Positions 18,116 to 25,869 of a stretch of 38,134 nucleotides of DNA are shown piece by piece. The stretch is from positions 1 to 38,134 of the forward strand of contig JALHRB010000036.1 of NCBI GenBank assembly GCA_022841665.1, given 5' to 3'. This DNA is from Pseudolabrys sp. GTDB taxonomy: Bacteria; Pseudomonadota; Alphaproteobacteria; Rhizobiales; Xanthobacteraceae. The position numbers and the translations under genes are program-made. A model generated the notes under the pieces. That model did no database searches. It was not told the origin of the DNA and worked only from the letters and a program-made list of their open reading frames with translations. How positions within the stretch are numbered: the stretch's first letter is position 1; each line of letters starts with the position of its first letter.

Positions 18116-18991
18116 ATGCGCAAGATCGCTGTCGCCGCCATTGGAACTTTGCTTTGCCTGCCGGTCGCCGCGCAGGCGGAGTTGGTTGTCAACATCAGCA
18201 AGGCCCAGCAGCAGCTTTCCATCGTGGTCGACGGCGAGACGGCCCATCGCTGGACCGTGTCGACCGGTCGTGCGCGCTATCCGACGCCGGCGGGAAAATT
18301 CCGGCCGTTCCGGCTCGAGCCGGATTGGTACTCGCGCAAGTACAACATGACGCCGATGCCCTGGTCGGTATTCTTCTACAAGGGCTACGCGGTGCACGGC
18401 ACGCTCGACGCCAAGAAGCTCGGCCGCGCCGTGTCGCACGGCTGCGTGCGCCTGCTGCCGGCCAATGCCTCGATCCTGTTCGCGCTGGTGCGCGCGCACG
18501 GGTTTGGCCGCACCCGCTTCGTGGTGATGAACGGGCCGCTGCCGCCGGGCTCGGTGCCGAAACCGCCGGCGCCCTTGCCGTCGCCGCGGCCGCCGTCCAC
18601 CGATGCGCCGATCGGTGTGGCGGAGTTGCCGGCCGAGGACGCGCAGTCGCATGTGATCATGGCGACGCACCGGAAGGATGAAGCGCCGGTGCGACTCGCA
18701 CTTCGCCACGACTCGGCCGCCGAAGATGGCATGGACCGAACGGACGCCAATGCCGTCCGCGATGCCGCGCCTGAACCGCAAGCGGCCGCACCCGCACCCG
18801 AGCCCGCGCCTGTACCCGAGAAGCCGCAGGCCGCGAATCCCGCCGCCACGGTGCCCAAGGCCGCCCCGCCAGCGCGCGCCCGCGCGGCGCGCGTCGACTA
18901 CAGCGTCTCGGTCGGCAACGAGGCGCAGGTGTTGCGCGAGCGCCAGGCCTGGCTGCGCGCCATCGACCGCAAGTATGGGATCGCGCATTAA
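18116..18991 (+). CDS. L,D-transpeptidase with C-terminal Pro/Ala-rich extension
   Basis: A 291-residue exported YkuD protein. Residues 1-21 are a signal peptide (AAQAEL junction). The catalytic domain occupies about 22-140, with PMPWSVFFYKGYAVHGT (catalytic His) and RAVSHGCVRLLP (nucleophilic Cys). A long Pro/Ala-rich, low-complexity region (about 143-260) follows and ends in a short charged segment ERQAWLRAIDRKYG. The domain is clearly paralogous to the next gene downstream (shared WSR/FSRKY and SHGC-RL blocks), so the two arose by tandem duplication. It would make 3-3 cross-links or anchor proteins to the wall. ATG 18116 is the natural signal-peptide start, although its ribosome-binding site is weak. 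Confidence 0.9.
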   Translation: MRKIAVAAIGTLLCLPVAAQAELVVNISKAQQQLSIVVDGETAHRWTVSTGRARYPTPAGKFRPFRLEPDWYSRKYNMTPMPWSVFFYKGYAVHGTLDAKKLGRAVSHGCVRLLPANASILFALVRAHGFGRTRFVVMNGPLPPGSVPKPPAPLPSPRPPSTDAPIGVAELPAEDAQSHVIMATHRKDEAPVRLALRHDSAAEDGMDRTDANAVRDAAPEPQAAAPAPEPAPVPEKPQAANPAATVPKAAPPARARAARVDYSVSVGNEAQVLRERQAWLRAIDRKYGIAH

Positions 18992-19067
18992 CCAGCGCGC
19001 GCGGCTGTGCGCTCCCAACGGCGCCGGTTTGCGATAATCCCGTCGATTGCCTGTTGGGAACGCCCTG

Positions 19068-19586
19068 ATGCCGCGCCTCGCCGCGACGATCGCCTTCGCC
19101 GCGCTGCTGTTTGCTCTGTCCGCCCCGGCGCGCGCCGGCGTGGTGATTGTGGTCGACAAGTCGGCGCAGCGCCTGACTGTCGAGGTCGACGGCGAACCGC
19201 GCTATCAGTGGCCGGTCTCGACCGCGCGCTGGGGCTACAACACGCCGAACGGCAGCTACCGCCCGTTGCGGCTGGCGCGCCAATGGTTCTCGCGCAAATA
19301 CGACTGGTCGCCGATGCCGCATTCGATCTTCTTCAACGGCGGCTACGCCATCCACGGCAGCACCGAGATTTCGCGGCTGGGCCGGCCGGCCTCGCACGGC
19401 TGCATCCGCCTGCATCCGCAGAACGCGGCGACGCTGTTCGCGCTGGTGCAAGCGAACATGCGCGACACGCGCATCGTGGTGACCGGCGACCGGCCCGGGC
19501 AATTCGCGCCGGAGGCGCCGCGGCCCGAGGCCGTCGCGCACAGGCGTCAGCCCCCGAGCTTCGAGCAGATCTTCAGCGCAAGGTAG
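19068..19586 (+). CDS. L,D-transpeptidase (tandem paralogue)
   Basis: A 172-residue exported YkuD protein. Residues 1-23 are a signal peptide (APARAG). The catalytic core reads PMPHSIFFNGGYAIHGS, then GRPASHGCIRLHP with the active Cys. It lacks the long Pro-rich tail of the upstream paralogue. The ATG at 19068 was preferred because GGGA lies eight bases before it and the signal peptide starts cleanly; an upstream TTG at 19047 is unlikely. The gap to the previous gene is 76 bases, so co-transcription is plausible. Confidence 0.9.
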   Translation: MPRLAATIAFAALLFALSAPARAGVVIVVDKSAQRLTVEVDGEPRYQWPVSTARWGYNTPNGSYRPLRLARQWFSRKYDWSPMPHSIFFNGGYAIHGSTEISRLGRPASHGCIRLHPQNAATLFALVQANMRDTRIVVTGDRPGQFAPEAPRPEAVAHRRQPPSFEQIFSAR

Positions 19587-19606
19587 CGCTATTCCGCTCT
19601 TTTAAG

Positions 19607-19635
19607 TTGTATAATATATTTTTATCTACTATAAA
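19607..19635 (+). promoter_or_regulatory. Candidate sigma-70 promoter for the 157-aa ORF
   Basis: TTGTAT at 19607-19612 and TATAAA at 19630-19635 are separated by 17 bases inside a markedly AT-rich stretch (19598-19640) that stands out from the GC-rich surroundings. A second -10-like TATAAT overlaps at 19610-19615. A leader of roughly 40 bases with GGGGGAAA leads to the ATG at 19682. Confidence 0.5.
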
Positions 19636-19681
19636 TAGTACCCGTTGTCGGCTCATACCAGCCAGTAAACGGGGGAAATGA

Positions 19682-20155
19682 ATGTCTGAATCCTGCATGG
19701 CCTGCCTGAACAACAATTCGGGCCGCTCGCTCGACCAAGTCTACATGTGGCACACGCCGGGCGAGCCGGACGCGGAGCCTTGGATGCCGGGCGATGCCTT
19801 CCTGAACAAGGCGAACCTGCCGAACAACGGCAGCATGGGCGTCCGTGTTCCGCTTTCGTCGTCGGCGACCGACTACTGGCGCATGGCCGTGCTCTTCCAG
19901 GGCGACGGCACCTGGTACGTGATAGCCGGCACGATGGCCGCGCCGTGGAAGGAATATGAGGTGTCCGACGGCAGCACCATCACCTTCACCATCAACACCT
20001 ACACGTCCGGCATGACCGACCAGAACGACATCACCATCGCCTATTCCGGCGACGACGGCGGCTCGGCGCGGCTGCTCAATCCGGTGACGTCGGCGATCTT
20101 CGGCTCGGTCGGGGAAGCGGCCACGCATATGCTCGCCGAGCTGGCGGTCGGTTGA
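19682..20155 (+). CDS. Hypothetical protein, 157 aa, family not recognised
   Basis: I do not recognise this protein. It has no signal peptide or membrane segment. Near the N-terminus are two Cys in a CMAC arrangement, and MWHTPGEPD, GVRVPLSSSATDYW, FQGDGTWYVIAG and ITFTINTYTSG suggest a mostly beta-sandwich, acidic, soluble protein; the last 20 residues look helical. Start evidence is strong: GGGGGAAA is nine bases before the ATG, and an AT-rich promoter-like region lies upstream. It stands alone between the L,D-transpeptidases and a convergent ABC-F gene. Its own promoter and lack of familiar motifs make it a candidate lineage-specific gene; a lectin-like or phage-derived beta protein is a speculative alternative. 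Confidence 0.75.
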   Translation: MSESCMACLNNNSGRSLDQVYMWHTPGEPDAEPWMPGDAFLNKANLPNNGSMGVRVPLSSSATDYWRMAVLFQGDGTWYVIAGTMAAPWKEYEVSDGSTITFTINTYTSGMTDQNDITIAYSGDDGGSARLLNPVTSAIFGSVGEAATHMLAELAVG

Positions 20156-20215
20156 CGCGTCGCGGCACCGAAACAAGGAGCGCCGGCCCCGCGCCGCCGC
20201 TTCCGCCAGGACGCC

Positions 20216-21853
20216 TCAACTGTGCAGGCCGGGCGCCTCGTGACCGGTGCGCGCCACATATTCGGTGTAGCCGCCGCCATATTGGTGGACGCCGTCCGGC
20301 GTCAGCTCCAGCACGCGGTTGGACAGCGCGGCGAGGAAGTGCCGGTCGTGCGAGACGAACAGCATCGTGCCCTCGTAGTCGCAGAGCGCCTTGATCAGCA
20401 TTTCCTTGGTGGCCATGTCGAGATGGTTGGTGGGCTCGTCCAGCACCAGGAAGTTCGGCGGGTCGAACAGCATCTTCGCCATCACCAGCCGCGCCTTCTC
20501 GCCGCCCGACAGCACCCGGCATTTCTTCTCGACGTCGTCGCCGGAGAATCCGAAGCAGCCGGCGAGCGTGCGCAGCGAGCCCTGGCCGGCTTGCGGGAAC
20601 GAGTCCTCCAGCGACTGGAACACCGTGCGCTCGCCGTCCAGCAGATCCATGGCGTGCTGCGCGAAGTAGCCCATCTTCACGCTACCGCCGATCGTCAACG
20701 TGCCGTCGTCCGGCTCGGTGGCGCCGGCGATGAGCTTGAGAAGCGTCGACTTGCCGGCGCCGTTGACGCCCATGACGCACCAGCGTTCCTTGCGGCGCAC
20801 GGTGAAGTCCAATCCGTCATAGATGCTGCGGCTGCCATAGGCCTTCTGCACGTTTTTCAGGATCGCCACGTCGTCGCCGGAACGCGGCGGCGGCGGGAAG
20901 TCGAACGCCACCGTCTGGCGGCGCCTGGGCGGCTCCACCCGCTCGATCTTGTCGAGCTTCTTCACGCGGCTCTGCACTTGTGCCGCATGGGAAGTGCGCG
21001 CTTTGAAGCGCTCGATGAACCTGATCTCCTTGGCAAGCATCGCCTGCTGCCGCTCGAACTGCGCCTGTTGCTGCTTCTCGGCGAGCGCGCGCTGCTGCTC
21101 ATAAAATTCGTAGTCGCCCGAATAGGTCGTCAAACCGCCGCCGTCGATCTCGACGATCTTGGTGACGATGCGGTTCATGAACTCGCGGTCGTGCGAAGTC
21201 ATCAGCAGCAGGCCCTCGTAGCCTTTCAGGAACTGCTCGAGCCAGATCAGGCTCTCGAGGTCGAGATGGTTGCTCGGTTCGTCCAGCAGCATGGCGTCGG
21301 GCCGCATCAACAGGATGCGGGCGAGCGCCACGCGCATCTTCCAGCCGCCCGACAGCTTTCCCACGTCGCCGTCCATCATCTCCTGGCTGAAGCTTAAGCC
21401 CGCCAGCACCTCGCGCGCGCGGCTATCGAGCGCGTAGCCGTCCAGCTCCTGGAAGCGGTGCTGCACGTCGCCGTAGCGCTCGATGATCGCGTCCATCTCG
21501 CCGGCGCGGTCCGGATCGGCCAAATCCGGATTAGACATGGCCGCTTCCAACTCCTTCATCTCAGCGGCGACTTCGCTCACCGGGCCGGCGCCTTCCATCA
21601 CTTCGGCAACCGCGCTGCGCCCCGCCATCTCGCCGACGTCCTGGCTGAAATAGCCGATGGTCACGCCGCGATCGACCGACACCTGGCCTTCGTCGGGCGC
21701 CTCCTGGCCGGTGATCATCCGGAACAAGGTCGTCTTGCCGGCGCCGTTCGGGCCGACAAGGCCGACCTTCTCGCCTCTGTTGAGCGCGGCGGAGGCCTCG
21801 ATGAAGAGGAGCTGGTGGCCGTTTTGTTTGGAGATGTTGTCGAGACGGATCAT
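20216..21853 (-). CDS. ABC-F family ATP-binding cassette protein
   Basis: A 545-residue protein with two ABC ATPase domains and no membrane segments. Domain 1 has GPNGAGKTTL (Walker A), LSGGWKMRVALARIL (signature) and LLDEPSNHLDLESL. A charged linker (about 235-310; RALAEKQQQAQFERQQAML) is the ABC-F ribosomal P-site tRNA-interaction region. Domain 2 has GVNGAGKSTLL, LSGGEKARLVMAKML and LVLDEPTNHLDM. ABC-F proteins act on the ribosome, relieving stalling or drug inhibition; this one is closest in build to YbiT/Uup-type housekeeping members. The ATG at 21853 has GAGAAG upstream. The in-frame ATG at 21871 falls at the edge of an intergenic repeat without a ribosome-binding site and is rejected. 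Confidence 0.92.
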   Translation of the reverse strand: MIRLDNISKQNGHQLLFIEASAALNRGEKVGLVGPNGAGKTTLFRMITGQEAPDEGQVSVDRGVTIGYFSQDVGEMAGRSAVAEVMEGAGPVSEVAAEMKELEAAMSNPDLADPDRAGEMDAIIERYGDVQHRFQELDGYALDSRAREVLAGLSFSQEMMDGDVGKLSGGWKMRVALARILLMRPDAMLLDEPSNHLDLESLIWLEQFLKGYEGLLLMTSHDREFMNRIVTKIVEIDGGGLTTYSGDYEFYEQQRALAEKQQQAQFERQQAMLAKEIRFIERFKARTSHAAQVQSRVKKLDKIERVEPPRRRQTVAFDFPPPPRSGDDVAILKNVQKAYGSRSIYDGLDFTVRRKERWCVMGVNGAGKSTLLKLIAGATEPDDGTLTIGGSVKMGYFAQHAMDLLDGERTVFQSLEDSFPQAGQGSLRTLAGCFGFSGDDVEKKCRVLSGGEKARLVMAKMLFDPPNFLVLDEPTNHLDMATKEMLIKALCDYEGTMLFVSHDRHFLAALSNRVLELTPDGVHQYGGGYTEYVARTGHEAPGLHS

Positions 21854-21866
21854 GTAAATCTTCTCA

Positions 21867-21969
21867 GTCATTCCGGGGCGCGACCGCCAGGTCGCGAACC
21901 CGGAATCCAGTAAGCTGTTCTCGTGGTTCTGGATTCCGGGTTGGCCGCTTCGCGGCGCCCCGGAATGAC
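21867..21969. repeat. Intergenic nested palindrome (GTCATTCCGGGGCGC type)
   Basis: Outer arms TCATTCCGGGGCGC and GCGCCCCGGAATGA enclose inner arms CCCGGAATCCAG and CTGGATTCCGGG. The whole block can fold as a long cruciform. It lies between lepA and the ABC-F gene, both leftward, and touches the false upstream start codon of the ABC-F gene. The CGGAATCCAG core resembles the CGGGAATCCAG of the CCGCTC family, so the families may be related. Confidence 0.75.
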
Positions 21970-22012
21970 GGTGGCGGGTGTTACGTCCTAACGTTCAAGG
22001 CCGGGCCGGCCC

Positions 22013-23824
22013 CTACACATCGACCTTCAGCGCGGCGATGAACGCCTCTTGCGGGATATCCACCTTCCCGTACTGGCGCATTTTCTTTTTGCCCTTCTTC
22101 TGCTTGTCGAGAAGTTTACGTTTACGGGTGGCGTCGCCGCCGTAGCACTTGGCGGTGACGTCCTTGCGCAGGGCGCGCACGGTCTCGCGGGCGATGATCT
22201 TGCCGCCGATGGCGGCCTGGATCGGCACCTGGAACATGTGCGGCGGGATCAGCTCCTTGAGCTTCTCCACCATGCCGCGGCCGCGCGTTTCCGCGCGCGT
22301 GCGATGGACCAGCATCGACAGCGCGTCGACCGGCTCGTCGTTGACCAGGATCGACATCTTGACGAGGTCGGCTTCGCGGTAGTCGGTCAGGTGATAGTCG
22401 AACGAGGCGTAGCCCTTCGACACCGACTTGAGCCGGTCGTAGAAGTCGAACACCACTTCGTTGAGCGGCAGGTCGTACTTCACCATCGCGCGGTTGCCGA
22501 CGTAGGTGAGCTCCTTCTGATTGCCGCGGCGGTCCTGGCAGAGCTTGAGCACAGCGCCGAGATAGTCGTCCGGCGTCAGGATGGTCGCCTCGATCCACGG
22601 CTCTTCGATGGAGAGGATCTTCATGACGTCCGGCATGTCGACCGGATTGTGAATCTCGATCTGCGTGCCGTCGCGCAAGTTCATCTTGTAGATGACCGAC
22701 GGCGCGGTCGCGATCAGATCGAGATTGAACTCGCGCTCCAGCCGCTCCTGGATGATCTCCAGGTGCAGGAGGCCAAGGAAGCCGCAGCGGAACCCGAAGC
22801 CGAGCGCGGCGCTCGTCTCCATCTCGTAGCTGAAGCTGGCGTCGTTCAGGCGCAGCTTGCCCATGGCCGCGCGCAGGTCTTCGAACTGCGCGGCGTCTAC
22901 CGGGAACAGGCCGCAGAACACGACCGGGATCGCCGGCTGGAAGCCCGGCAGCGGCTGCTCGATCGGCTTGCGGTCGTCGGTGATGGTGTCGCCGACACGC
23001 GTGTCGGCGACTTCCTTGATCGAGGCGGTGAGCATGCCGATTTCGCCGGGGCCGAGCTCGTCCACGGGCGTGAGCTTGGGCGTGAACACGCCGGTGCGGT
23101 CCACGTCATAGGCCGAGTTGGTGCCCATCATGCGGATGCGCATGCCCCTCTTGAGCGTGCCGTCGATGATGCGCACCAGGACGACGACGCCGAGATAGAC
23201 GTCGTACCAGCTATCCACCAGCAGCGCCTTGAGGGTGGCGTCGCGGTCGCCCTTCGGGGCGGGGAGGCGCGTGACGATGGCCTCGAGCACCTGGTCGATG
23301 TTGAGGCCGGTCTTGGCCGAGATGCCGATGGCGTTCGACGCGTCGAGCCCGATGACGTCCTCGATCTGCTGCTTGATCTTCTCCGGCTCGGCCGCCGGCA
23401 GGTCGATCTTGTTCAGCACCGGCACGATCTCGTGGCCGGCATCGAGCGCGTGGTAGACGTTGGCGAGCGTCTGCGCCTCGACACCCTGCGAGGCGTCCAC
23501 CACCAGCAGCGAGCCCTCGCAGGCGGCGAGCGAGCGGTTGACCTCGTAGGCGAAGTCGACGTGGCCGGGGGTGTCGATCAGGTTGAGGATGTAATCCTTG
23601 CCGTCCTGGGCGTGGTAATTCAGGCGCACGGTCTGCGCCTTGATGGTGATGCCGCGCTCCTTCTCGATGTCCATCGAGTCGAGGATCTGCTCCTTGCCCG
23701 CCATTTCGCGCGCGTCCAGCCCGCCGGTGAGCTGGATCAGCCGGTCGGCAAGCGTCGACTTGCCGTGGTCGATGTGCGCGACAATGGAGAAATTGCGGAT
23801 ATTCTGGATGGGGACGGCCGTCAT
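22013..23824 (-). CDS. lepA: Elongation factor 4 (LepA)
   Basis: A 603-residue translational GTPase, the normal length. The GTPase domain shows G1 [30 protein letters not shown] and NKIDLP; EF-G-like domains follow, and the LepA-specific C-terminal end is [17 protein letters not shown]. LepA back-translocates or remodels ribosomes and aids initiation under stress. The start ATG at 23824 ([21 protein letters not shown]) matches the family; the frame remains open to 23935 only because it runs into an intergenic repeat that translates as a typical [11 protein letters not shown] peptide. No clear Shine-Dalgarno sequence precedes the ATG. Confidence 0.97.
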   Translation of the reverse strand: MTAVPIQNIRNFSIVAHIDHGKSTLADRLIQLTGGLDAREMAGKEQILDSMDIEKERGITIKAQTVRLNYHAQDGKDYILNLIDTPGHVDFAYEVNRSLAACEGSLLVVDASQGVEAQTLANVYHALDAGHEIVPVLNKIDLPAAEPEKIKQQIEDVIGLDASNAIGISAKTGLNIDQVLEAIVTRLPAPKGDRDATLKALLVDSWYDVYLGVVVLVRIIDGTLKRGMRIRMMGTNSAYDVDRTGVFTPKLTPVDELGPGEIGMLTASIKEVADTRVGDTITDDRKPIEQPLPGFQPAIPVVFCGLFPVDAAQFEDLRAAMGKLRLNDASFSYEMETSAALGFGFRCGFLGLLHLEIIQERLEREFNLDLIATAPSVIYKMNLRDGTQIEIHNPVDMPDVMKILSIEEPWIEATILTPDDYLGAVLKLCQDRRGNQKELTYVGNRAMVKYDLPLNEVVFDFYDRLKSVSKGYASFDYHLTDYREADLVKMSILVNDEPVDALSMLVHRTRAETRGRGMVEKLKELIPPHMFQVPIQAAIGGKIIARETVRALRKDVTAKCYGGDATRKRKLLDKQKKGKKKMRQYGKVDIPQEAFIAALKVDV

Positions 23825-23891
23825 GGCCGCGAGATAACACTCAGGCCGGGCGTCTACAAGCGGAGGAGGCGCTGCCGCGAGCACCGCCGGA

Positions 23892-24012
23892 CTCCCTCTC
23901 CCCTGTGGGGAGAGGGTTGGGGTGAGGGGGCTCAAGACTTTCGATTTTGTAACCCCTCACCCGCCCGCCTTCGCTGGCGCTCGGCGGGCGACCTCCCTTT
24001 GGGAGAGGTGAA
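23892..24012. repeat. Two abutting intergenic repeats (CTCCCTCTCCCC and CCCCTCACCCG types)
   Basis: The first part reads CTCCCTCTCCCC-TGT-GGGGAGAGGG followed by TTGGGGTGAGGGG; the second begins CCCCTCACCCG, carries CGCCCGCC/GGCGGGCG around TTCGCTGGCGCTC, and ends CCTCCCTTTGGGAGAGGTG. Overall the outer ends are inverted relative to each other, with an AT-richer spacer between. This is the widespread bacterial GGGGAGAGGG-type repeat, lying in the divergent lepA/glycosyltransferase region. Confidence 0.75.
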
Positions 24013-24066
24013 GAGCGCGCTTACCCGCGTGGACCAATCACCTCTCTCATGCGATAGCTCCCGCCC

Positions 24067-25578
24067 ATGCCGTTCGCCCCCCTCCAAGCCATCGACCGCG
24101 CCGCAGATCGCCTGCGCGGCGCGCTGGTCGATCCGGGGCGGGCGGAGCGGACCGTGCTGTGGCTGCTCGCGGCCTATGTCGTGGCGTGGGCGGCCTATGC
24201 CACCGTCTCCAAGGCGCCGCAGGGCCTGCATCCCGACATGACCGAGCTGGTGGCGTGGTCGCGCGACCTGTCGCTCGGCTATCTCAAGCACCCGCCGCTG
24301 GCCGCCTGGCTGGTCGCTGCCTGGTTCGCCGTGTTTCCGGTCGCCGGCTGGTCCTATTACCTCCTGGCCATGCTGATGCCGGCGCTGGCGCTGTGGTTCG
24401 TCTGGCGGCTGTCGGCGGACTATCTCGACGCTGAAAAACGCGTGATGGGCCTGGGGCTGCTGATGCTGGTGCCGTTCTTCAATTTCCACGCGCTCAAGTT
24501 CAACGTGAACACGGTGCTGCTGCCGCTGTGGGCGGCGACCGTGTTCTGCTTCCTGCGCTCCTATCGCACGCGGAGCTCCCTGTGGGCCGCGCTCGCCGGG
24601 CTGGCCGCGGCGGCTGCGATGCTCGGCAAGTACTGGTCGGTGTTTCTGCTGGCGGGCCTCGTCGTCGCCGCGCTGATCGACAGGCGGCGCTTGGACTACT
24701 TCCGCTCGTCGGCGCCGTGGATCACCGTTGCCGTCGGTGCGCTGGCGCTGGCACCGCATCTCTATTGGCTGGTGCAGCACGACTTCGCACCCTTCACTTA
24801 TGCGATGATTGTGCACGGCGAGAAGTCCCTCGCCACCACGCTGGTGAGCGTGCTCGGCTATCTCGCCGGCTCGCTCGGCTATGTCGCGGTGCCGCTGATC
24901 GTCGCCGCGGTGCTGGCGCGGGCGAAGTCTGCAGTGCTCGCCGACATGGCCTGGCCGCGCGAGACCGAGCGGCGGCTGGTGGCGGCGGCCTTCTGGGCGC
25001 CGTTGCTGTTGCCCGCGCTCGGCGCGGTGGCCGGGCGGAGCGAAATCACGTCACTGTGGTCGATGCCGGCGTTCGCTCTGCTGCCCGTGCTCTTGCTCTC
25101 ATCGGACAAGGTGGCGGTGCGCGCCGTCGACACCCGGCGCATGCTGACCGCGACCGTGGCGGTGCCGGTGGCGATGCTGATGGCCTCGCCGCTGGTCGCC
25201 TTCATCGCCCACCGCAACGGGCCGTCGGCGAACTCGGCGCAAGCGCACCTTCTGGCGCGGCAGGCGGAGGAGGCCTGGCATCAGGCGACGCCGCAGCCGC
25301 TGCGCTTCGTCGGCGGCGAAGCCGACCTTGCCTATGGCGTCGTCACTTTCGCGGCCGCGCGCCCGCGCGCGCTCACCGACATGCCGCCGCCGCCGGCGGA
25401 CGAACTGGCCCGCGCCGGGTCGCTCTGGGTCTGTTTCGCGGAAGGCGGGGCGTGCAAAAGCAAGGCTGCCGCGTCGCCCGGCAGCCGCATCGTCGAGAGC
25501 ACCATCGTGCGCGGCTTTTTCGGCCGCCTCGGCGAGCCGCAGCGCTATACGATCGTGATCGTGCCGCCGCGGCCGTGA
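24067..25578 (+). CDS. GT39/ArnT-like membrane glycosyltransferase
   Basis: A 503-residue polytopic membrane protein of the PMT_2 / dolichyl-phosphate-mannose mannosyltransferase class. The first periplasmic loop carries the conserved acidic pair in LHPDMTELVAWSRDLSLGY, then LKHPPLAAWLVA, the usual catalytic/lipid-carrier region. About ten hydrophobic helices cover residues 30-385 and a soluble C-terminal domain the last 115. Such enzymes transfer sugars from polyprenyl-phosphate donors to lipid A, lipids or proteins at the outer face of the inner membrane. The start ATG at 24067 lies in poor RBS context. It is divergent from lepA; no other glycan genes adjoin, so the acceptor is unknown. Confidence 0.88.
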   Translation: MPFAPLQAIDRAADRLRGALVDPGRAERTVLWLLAAYVVAWAAYATVSKAPQGLHPDMTELVAWSRDLSLGYLKHPPLAAWLVAAWFAVFPVAGWSYYLLAMLMPALALWFVWRLSADYLDAEKRVMGLGLLMLVPFFNFHALKFNVNTVLLPLWAATVFCFLRSYRTRSSLWAALAGLAAAAAMLGKYWSVFLLAGLVVAALIDRRRLDYFRSSAPWITVAVGALALAPHLYWLVQHDFAPFTYAMIVHGEKSLATTLVSVLGYLAGSLGYVAVPLIVAAVLARAKSAVLADMAWPRETERRLVAAAFWAPLLLPALGAVAGRSEITSLWSMPAFALLPVLLLSSDKVAVRAVDTRRMLTATVAVPVAMLMASPLVAFIAHRNGPSANSAQAHLLARQAEEAWHQATPQPLRFVGGEADLAYGVVTFAAARPRALTDMPPPPADELARAGSLWVCFAEGGACKSKAAASPGSRIVESTIVRGFFGRLGEPQRYTIVIVPPRP

Positions 25579-25581
25579 GGT

Positions 25582-25713
25582 TCAATAAAGCTGGAACGTG
25601 GCCAGCAGGTAAATGGCGGCCAGGCCCCACAGCGCGGTGCTGCACAGGCCGACGAATTCCTGCGCGCTCAACTGCGCGCGCCGGGCGGCCGCACGGGGAG
25701 CAACTTGTCTCAT
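25582..25713 (-). CDS. 43-aa single-pass membrane microprotein
   Basis: A short ORF of 43 codons. GGAGGG sits five bases before the ATG at 25713. The translation has a basic N-terminus (MRQVAPRAAARRAQLS) followed by a hydrophobic span from about residue 20 to 40 (FVGLCSTALWGLAAIYLLA) and ends TFQLY. That gives an N-in single transmembrane topology. The stop is three bases from the convergent glycosyltransferase stop. Small membrane proteins of this type are commonly missed; I do not know its function. Coding support is the strong ribosome-binding site and the plausible composition; no homologue search was possible. Confidence 0.6.
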   Translation of the reverse strand: MRQVAPRAAARRAQLSAQEFVGLCSTALWGLAAIYLLATFQLY

Positions 25714-25869
25714 GACGCCCTCCAGTCTCTGGATGAAACATCAATGCCGTGCAAAAGTTCCCCGCGCTTGATCCCGGTCAAATAGGCTGATCCGGAAATC
25801 TACGTACCACCGCGGCCGGGAAGTGCGGGCGGTGGTATGAAAATCGGGCGGAAAAGCAGAGGTAGTGGC

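Noticed and set aside
23825-23935. N-terminal extension of LepA
   Set aside because: The extra residues ([11 protein letters not shown]) are a translated GGGGAGAGGG-type intergenic repeat; LepA proteins begin at the ATG at 23824.
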